Both the position numbers and the translations under genes were made by a program. This document shows, one piece after another, positions 4,853 to 8,415 of a stretch of DNA of 8,415 bases (positions within the stretch are counted from its first letter, which is position 1; every line of letters begins with the position of its first letter). A model generated the notes under the pieces. The model was not told the origin of the DNA, ran no database searches, and saw only the letters and a program-made list of their open reading frames with translations. The stretch covers positions 1 to 8,415 of the forward strand of contig JAILIO010000296.1 of NCBI GenBank assembly GCA_024695225.1. Direction: 5' to 3'. Source of the stretch: Lachnospiraceae bacterium. Lineage in GTDB: Bacteria; Bacillota; Clostridia; Lachnospirales; Lachnospiraceae.

Positions 4853-6704
4853 TGTGAAAGAAGGAGAAGGTTCGAAACCTGCTGTCAAGGGGCGGTTTTT
4901 CAAGGTGAATCCCGGAAGATCGGGGATGATCCCGGGCGTCATACTCTTCCTCACAGCTCCGGGGATATCCTTTCTCCTTTCGGAGTCAATGCTCAGAAAC
5001 CCTTTTAAATATATGTATCTCAGGGCTGTGCCCCTGAATTTGGCTGTTTTTTATCTGACAGCGTTGCTTTTGTTCATGATTTTTGGGAGTGAGAGGATAT
5101 CCCTCATCACTGTCACATTTTTCTCCATGCTGTTTGCAACCGCCAATATGTATGTGTACCGGTTCAGGTCTGTGCCCATAGAACCCTGGGATATCAGGTC
5201 CTTTAAAACAGCCATGTCTGTGGCGGGGGAGTACGACTGGTCCCTGTCTCCCCTGCAGGTGATATTGCTTGTATTGTCCATCGCCCTTATCCTTTGCGAA
5301 TGGATATTTGCAAGGCTGTCTCTCGGAAAACCTTTCAGTGTAAAAAAGGCAGCTGTGAGGATCGCCTGCGCATTGCTTTCATTTGCCGCTCTCTCCGCTT
5401 TGTTTTTGTCCCTGTGGGATGAACATACGGTGCAGAAAAAATACAGGCTTTACGACAAACTTTTCACCCCGGATACCATGCAGTACAGGGACGGCACCTT
5501 CGTCGCCTTCATAATGGAACTCAAATACCTGGTGCCCTCGGTGCCTGAGGGGTATTCTCCGGAGAAGGCAAGGGAGATACTGAAGGCCCATGAGCACACT
5601 GAAAAGGGTGGGAAGACCCCGAATATAATAGTCGTCATGGATGAGGCCTTCTCTGACCTCAAAGTCCTGGGGGATTATGAAACTGATACAGACCCCATGC
5701 CTTTCCTCCACTCCCTTCAGCAGGGGGGTGAGAATGCGGTGACCGGGACCCTTAATATGTCCGTAAAGGGCGGGAATACCCCGAACAGTGAGTTTGAATT
5801 TCTCACGGGAAACACCATGGCTTTTCTCACAGACGGCTCCATCCCTTACCAGCAGTATATGAGCGGGCCTGTGCCAAGCCTTGTGTCAGAACTTGAAGAG
5901 GCCGGCTATGAGACCACTGCCATGCATCCATACCGCCCGGGAGGATGGAACAGGGACAAGGTGTACGGGTGGTTTGGCTTTGACAATGTTTATTTTGAAG
6001 ATGATTTCAAAAAGCAGGGCTTTTACGGGCTCATCAGGGAGTATGTAAGCGACCTCTCGGATTTTGGCATGATCAAGGATGTTTTTGAAAAAAACCGGGA
6101 AGAGACCGGGAAACCGCAGTTCATATTCAATGTGACCATGCAGAATCACAGTCCTTATACGAAGAAATACGGGAATTTCAAGCCTGACGTCCATATTTCC
6201 GGCATTGACAGCGACGCTTCCGTAAATATGTACCTGTCCCTTATGAAGGAGACGGATGCAGCGCTCAAGGAACTTCTGGAATATTTTGAAAATGAAGAGG
6301 AAGAGACGGTGGTTGTGTTCTTTGGAGACCACCAGCCTGCGGATTCCGTTGCGGATCCGGTTTGGAAACTGAACGGGGTATCTTCCGGGAGCCTGACCAT
6401 GGCGCAGAACTGCGACAGATACAAGGTGCCTTTTCTCATATGGGCAAATTATGATATAAAAGAGGAGTGCGGCCTGGATACCAGCGCCAATTTCCTGTCA
6501 TCCATCGCGTTCAGAAGCGCGGGCATATCGCTTTCCCCTTATCAGGATTTCCTCCTGGAACAGATGGAGGATTATCCTGTGATAAGCGCGAAGAGAGTGT
6601 CTGACAAAAGTGGGGAGATATATCTTTACGAGGATGTTAAAGAGGGATTATCTGATTACGCAATTGTGGAATATTACAGAATTTTTGGAGGAGAGGAAGA
6701 GTAA
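4839..6704 (+). CDS. LTA synthase-family membrane phosphoglycerol transferase (sulfatase-fold)
   Basis: A 621-residue protein with the LtaS layout: a short cytoplasmic tail, five membrane segments (about 30-48, 63-83, 87-107, 139-157 and 171-192), then a large extracellular sulfatase-fold domain from about 255. LtaS polymerises glycerol-phosphate from phosphatidylglycerol into lipoteichoic acid on the outer face of the membrane. The catalytic set can be matched to S. aureus LtaS: E269 in PNIIVVMDEAFSDL (LtaS E255), nucleophile T314 in GGNTPNSEFEF (T300), W370 and R372 in GGWNRDK (W354, R356), H437 in TMQNHSPY (H416), and D497-H498 in FFGDHQP (D475-H476). The spacing from E269 to T314 is 45 residues, the same as in LtaS. 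The enzyme is therefore probably active. Whether it makes true LTA or transfers phosphoglycerol to another glycan is open. The gene overlaps the methyltransferase by 14 bases and the YfhO-family gene by 20. Confidence 0.93.
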   Translation: MPDTDVKEGEGSKPAVKGRFFKVNPGRSGMIPGVILFLTAPGISFLLSESMLRNPFKYMYLRAVPLNLAVFYLTALLLFMIFGSERISLITVTFFSMLFATANMYVYRFRSVPIEPWDIRSFKTAMSVAGEYDWSLSPLQVILLVLSIALILCEWIFARLSLGKPFSVKKAAVRIACALLSFAALSALFLSLWDEHTVQKKYRLYDKLFTPDTMQYRDGTFVAFIMELKYLVPSVPEGYSPEKAREILKAHEHTEKGGKTPNIIVVMDEAFSDLKVLGDYETDTDPMPFLHSLQQGGENAVTGTLNMSVKGGNTPNSEFEFLTGNTMAFLTDGSIPYQQYMSGPVPSLVSELEEAGYETTAMHPYRPGGWNRDKVYGWFGFDNVYFEDDFKKQGFYGLIREYVSDLSDFGMIKDVFEKNREETGKPQFIFNVTMQNHSPYTKKYGNFKPDVHISGIDSDASVNMYLSLMKETDAALKELLEYFENEEEETVVVFFGDHQPADSVADPVWKLNGVSSGSLTMAQNCDRYKVPFLIWANYDIKEECGLDTSANFLSSIAFRSAGISLSPYQDFLLEQMEDYPVISAKRVSDKSGEIYLYEDVKEGLSDYAIVEYYRIFGGEEE

Positions 6705-8415
6705 GAGATTTATCCTCGCACTCTCTTTCATGCTGACTTTCTGTATAATGATGGCCATTGTCGTCGAAAGGGGAATCTGGCCCTTCGGCGACAGGGATTT
6801 TATGCGCACGGATTTTTATAACCAGTATCTGGCTTTTTACGCCGAACTCAGGAGAAAACTCCTGTCGGGACAGGGGCTTTCCTTCTCCTGGAACATCGGC
6901 CTCGGCTCTGATTTCCGGGCGGTACAGGCCTATTACACCGCAAGCCCCATGGCGCTTCTGACGGTGCTGTTCCCTGAAAAAGCCCTTATTGAAGTAATGA
7001 CCGCCATGATCATAGTAAAGCTCTCCCTCTCCGCCTCGTCTTTTTCCTGGTATCTGATGGAACATTTCGGCAGGCGCACGGTGGATGTTTCCTTCTTTTC
7101 ACTCTTTTATTCCCTCTCGGGGTTTATGGCAGCCTACAACTGGAACATCATGTGGCTGGACGGGGTGCTGCTGTTTCCCCTGGTGATGCTGGGGTTTGAA
7201 AAGCTTGTGACCGGCAGGGGTTTCAGGCTTTACACCGTATCGCTGGCTCTCTGCGCCCTGACAAATTATTACATAACCATGCTGATCGCCTACTTCCTGG
7301 TGCTGTATTTCATCATACGGATGGTGCTTTTGAGAGGGATGGGCGCCAGGTTCAAGGCCCTTTGGAGGTTCTTCATCTGCTCCCTCATAGCTGCCCTGAT
7401 CTCCTGCGTGATCACCATACCGGGGGTGGCGGCCCTCTCCGGCACGGATTTTGTGGGGAAGAGCGTGCTGGACCTTCCGGACAATTTCAAGCTATATATG
7501 AATCCTTTGGATATAATAAGCCGTCACGCCGTGAACGTGGACATAGAACTTAAAAATGACCACTGGCCAAATATTTACTGCGGGGTGTGCGCTCTCTTTA
7601 TGATACCCCTGTGGCTCTCCGACAGGAGGGTGAATCTCAAGAAAAAGATATGTTTTACACTGCTGATCGCATTCTTCATATTCAGTTTTTCCAACAATAT
7701 AATGAGTTATATCTGGCACGGTTTTAATTATCCGGATTCCCTCCCTGCCAGGCAGTCATTTATGTACATTGCGGTTATGATAACCTGCTGCTATGAGACC
7801 TGGCTCCACAGGAAGAATATAGGCCTTGTCAGAGGCTGCATCTGCTTTGCCATAGCGGAGGCAGTGCTGGTTCTCGGGTATTTCTTTGCGGATCCCAAGG
7901 AGGATTTTGAGTCGAATCTGGCCTTCCTTGTGAGCGGTCTCTTTATATTGTTCTACTTTTTCATGTTTATGACTTACCGGAGCGGAGGCAGACCCCGCTC
8001 CGTGGCCTATGTCTTTACCGCCGTCATGGTGATCGCGGAAGTCTTTACCAACACCACCTGCACCTCCGTCGCCACCACGAGCCGCACGAAATATATGAAA
8101 AACTGGAAGGCCCGGGAGGCTGCTGTGACGTATCTGGAGGGCATTGACGATTCCTTCTGGAGGATAGACCAGACCGACAGGACCACCAAAAACGACGCAT
8201 GCCTTTCGGGCTACATGGGGGCCAGCGTGTTTTCAAGCACTGCCAACGCCGGGGTGGAGGATCTGTACGAAGACCTGGGGCTCGGGACCAGCAAGGTATA
8301 TTACAGCTACGACGGTTCAACCCCTCTAACAGACGCTCTTTTCTCCGTGAAATATCTGATGACCGGGTCCGAGGGGAGCCTGTCAAACGAGTTCAGGAGC
8401 CTTGTGAAGGTGGTC
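6685..8415 (+). CDS. yfhO: YfhO-family polytopic membrane protein (3' end outside window)
   Basis: An open frame of 577 codons runs off the right edge without a stop; YfhO proteins are usually some 850-900 residues, so roughly a third is missing. The family signature is clear: a first membrane segment (about 8-27), then PFGDRDF and DFYNQY (43-48), FSWNIGLGSD and YYTASP in the first extracellular loop, HWPNIYCG (from 293), LPARQSFMY, and after the membrane region FWRIDQTDRTTKND (about 491-504) and GASVFSS (512-518). YfhO/GtlB proteins of Bacillus and Listeria are needed for LTA glycosylation and are GT-C-like membrane proteins thought to attach sugars outside the membrane. Adjacency to an LTA synthase-family gene supports a related role here. 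The proposed TTG start (6685) gives MEERKSKRF before the first membrane helix and the usual distance to PFGDR. The alternative ATG at 6730 would cut that helix. The start is less certain than the identity. Confidence 0.9.
   Translation, partial: MEERKSKRFILALSFMLTFCIMMAIVVERGIWPFGDRDFMRTDFYNQYLAFYAELRRKLLSGQGLSFSWNIGLGSDFRAVQAYYTASPMALLTVLFPEKALIEVMTAMIIVKLSLSASSFSWYLMEHFGRRTVDVSFFSLFYSLSGFMAAYNWNIMWLDGVLLFPLVMLGFEKLVTGRGFRLYTVSLALCALTNYYITMLIAYFLVLYFIIRMVLLRGMGARFKALWRFFICSLIAALISCVITIPGVAALSGTDFVGKSVLDLPDNFKLYMNPLDIISRHAVNVDIELKNDHWPNIYCGVCALFMIPLWLSDRRVNLKKKICFTLLIAFFIFSFSNNIMSYIWHGFNYPDSLPARQSFMYIAVMITCCYETWLHRKNIGLVRGCICFAIAEAVLVLGYFFADPKEDFESNLAFLVSGLFILFYFFMFMTYRSGGRPRSVAYVFTAVMVIAEVFTNTTCTSVATTSRTKYMKNWKAREAAVTYLEGIDDSFWRIDQTDRTTKNDACLSGYMGASVFSSTANAGVEDLYEDLGLGTSKVYYSYDGSTPLTDALFSVKYLMTGSEGSLSNEFRSLVKVV

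Noticed and set aside
5379..5711. Minus-strand open frames inside the LTA synthase-family gene, and similar ones in the YfhO-family gene
   Set aside because: They lie opposite well-supported coding sequence, lack recognisable products, and are explained as shadows of the + strand genes.

Overview
The window looks like chromosomal DNA from a low-copy, Gram-positive-type bacterium, most likely a member of the Bacillota (Clostridia, perhaps Lachnospiraceae). The evidence is a fusA-tuf pair of bacterial type, a lipoteichoic acid (LTA) synthase-family enzyme next to a YfhO-family membrane protein, strong AGGAGG-type ribosome binding sites, and frequent ATA and AGA/AGG codons. The genus assignment is inference only. 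All recognisable genes are on the + strand, and there is no sign of phage, insertion sequence, CRISPR array, tRNA or rRNA.

Left region (1-2227): the 3' end of fusA (EF-G domains III-V), then a near-consensus promoter in the fusA-tuf gap, a complete tuf (EF-Tu, 395 aa) and a strong intrinsic terminator. This is the end of the usual str operon (rpsL-rpsG-fusA-tuf).

Intergenic region (2228-2553): about 330 bases with no convincing gene. It holds a 15-bp periodic repeat inside an interrupted reading frame, a perfect 12-bp palindrome, and a plausible promoter facing right.

Right region (2554-8415): four tightly packed + strand genes with no visible terminator between them. They are an ion-transporter/ArsB-NhaD-type permease, a PUA-less RlmI/RlmK-like SAM-dependent methyltransferase, an LTA synthase-family phosphoglycerol transferase with all expected catalytic residues, and a YfhO-family polytopic membrane protein cut off by the right edge. 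The last three overlap or nearly touch, which suggests translational coupling. Known YfhO proteins in Bacillus and Listeria take part in LTA glycosylation, so the LtaS-like/YfhO pair is plausibly a cell-envelope polymer synthesis and decoration module. The roles of the permease and methyltransferase in that context are unknown. I see no clearly unprecedented system; the most unusual parts are the intergenic repeat/dyad region and the gene arrangement around the LTA synthase.
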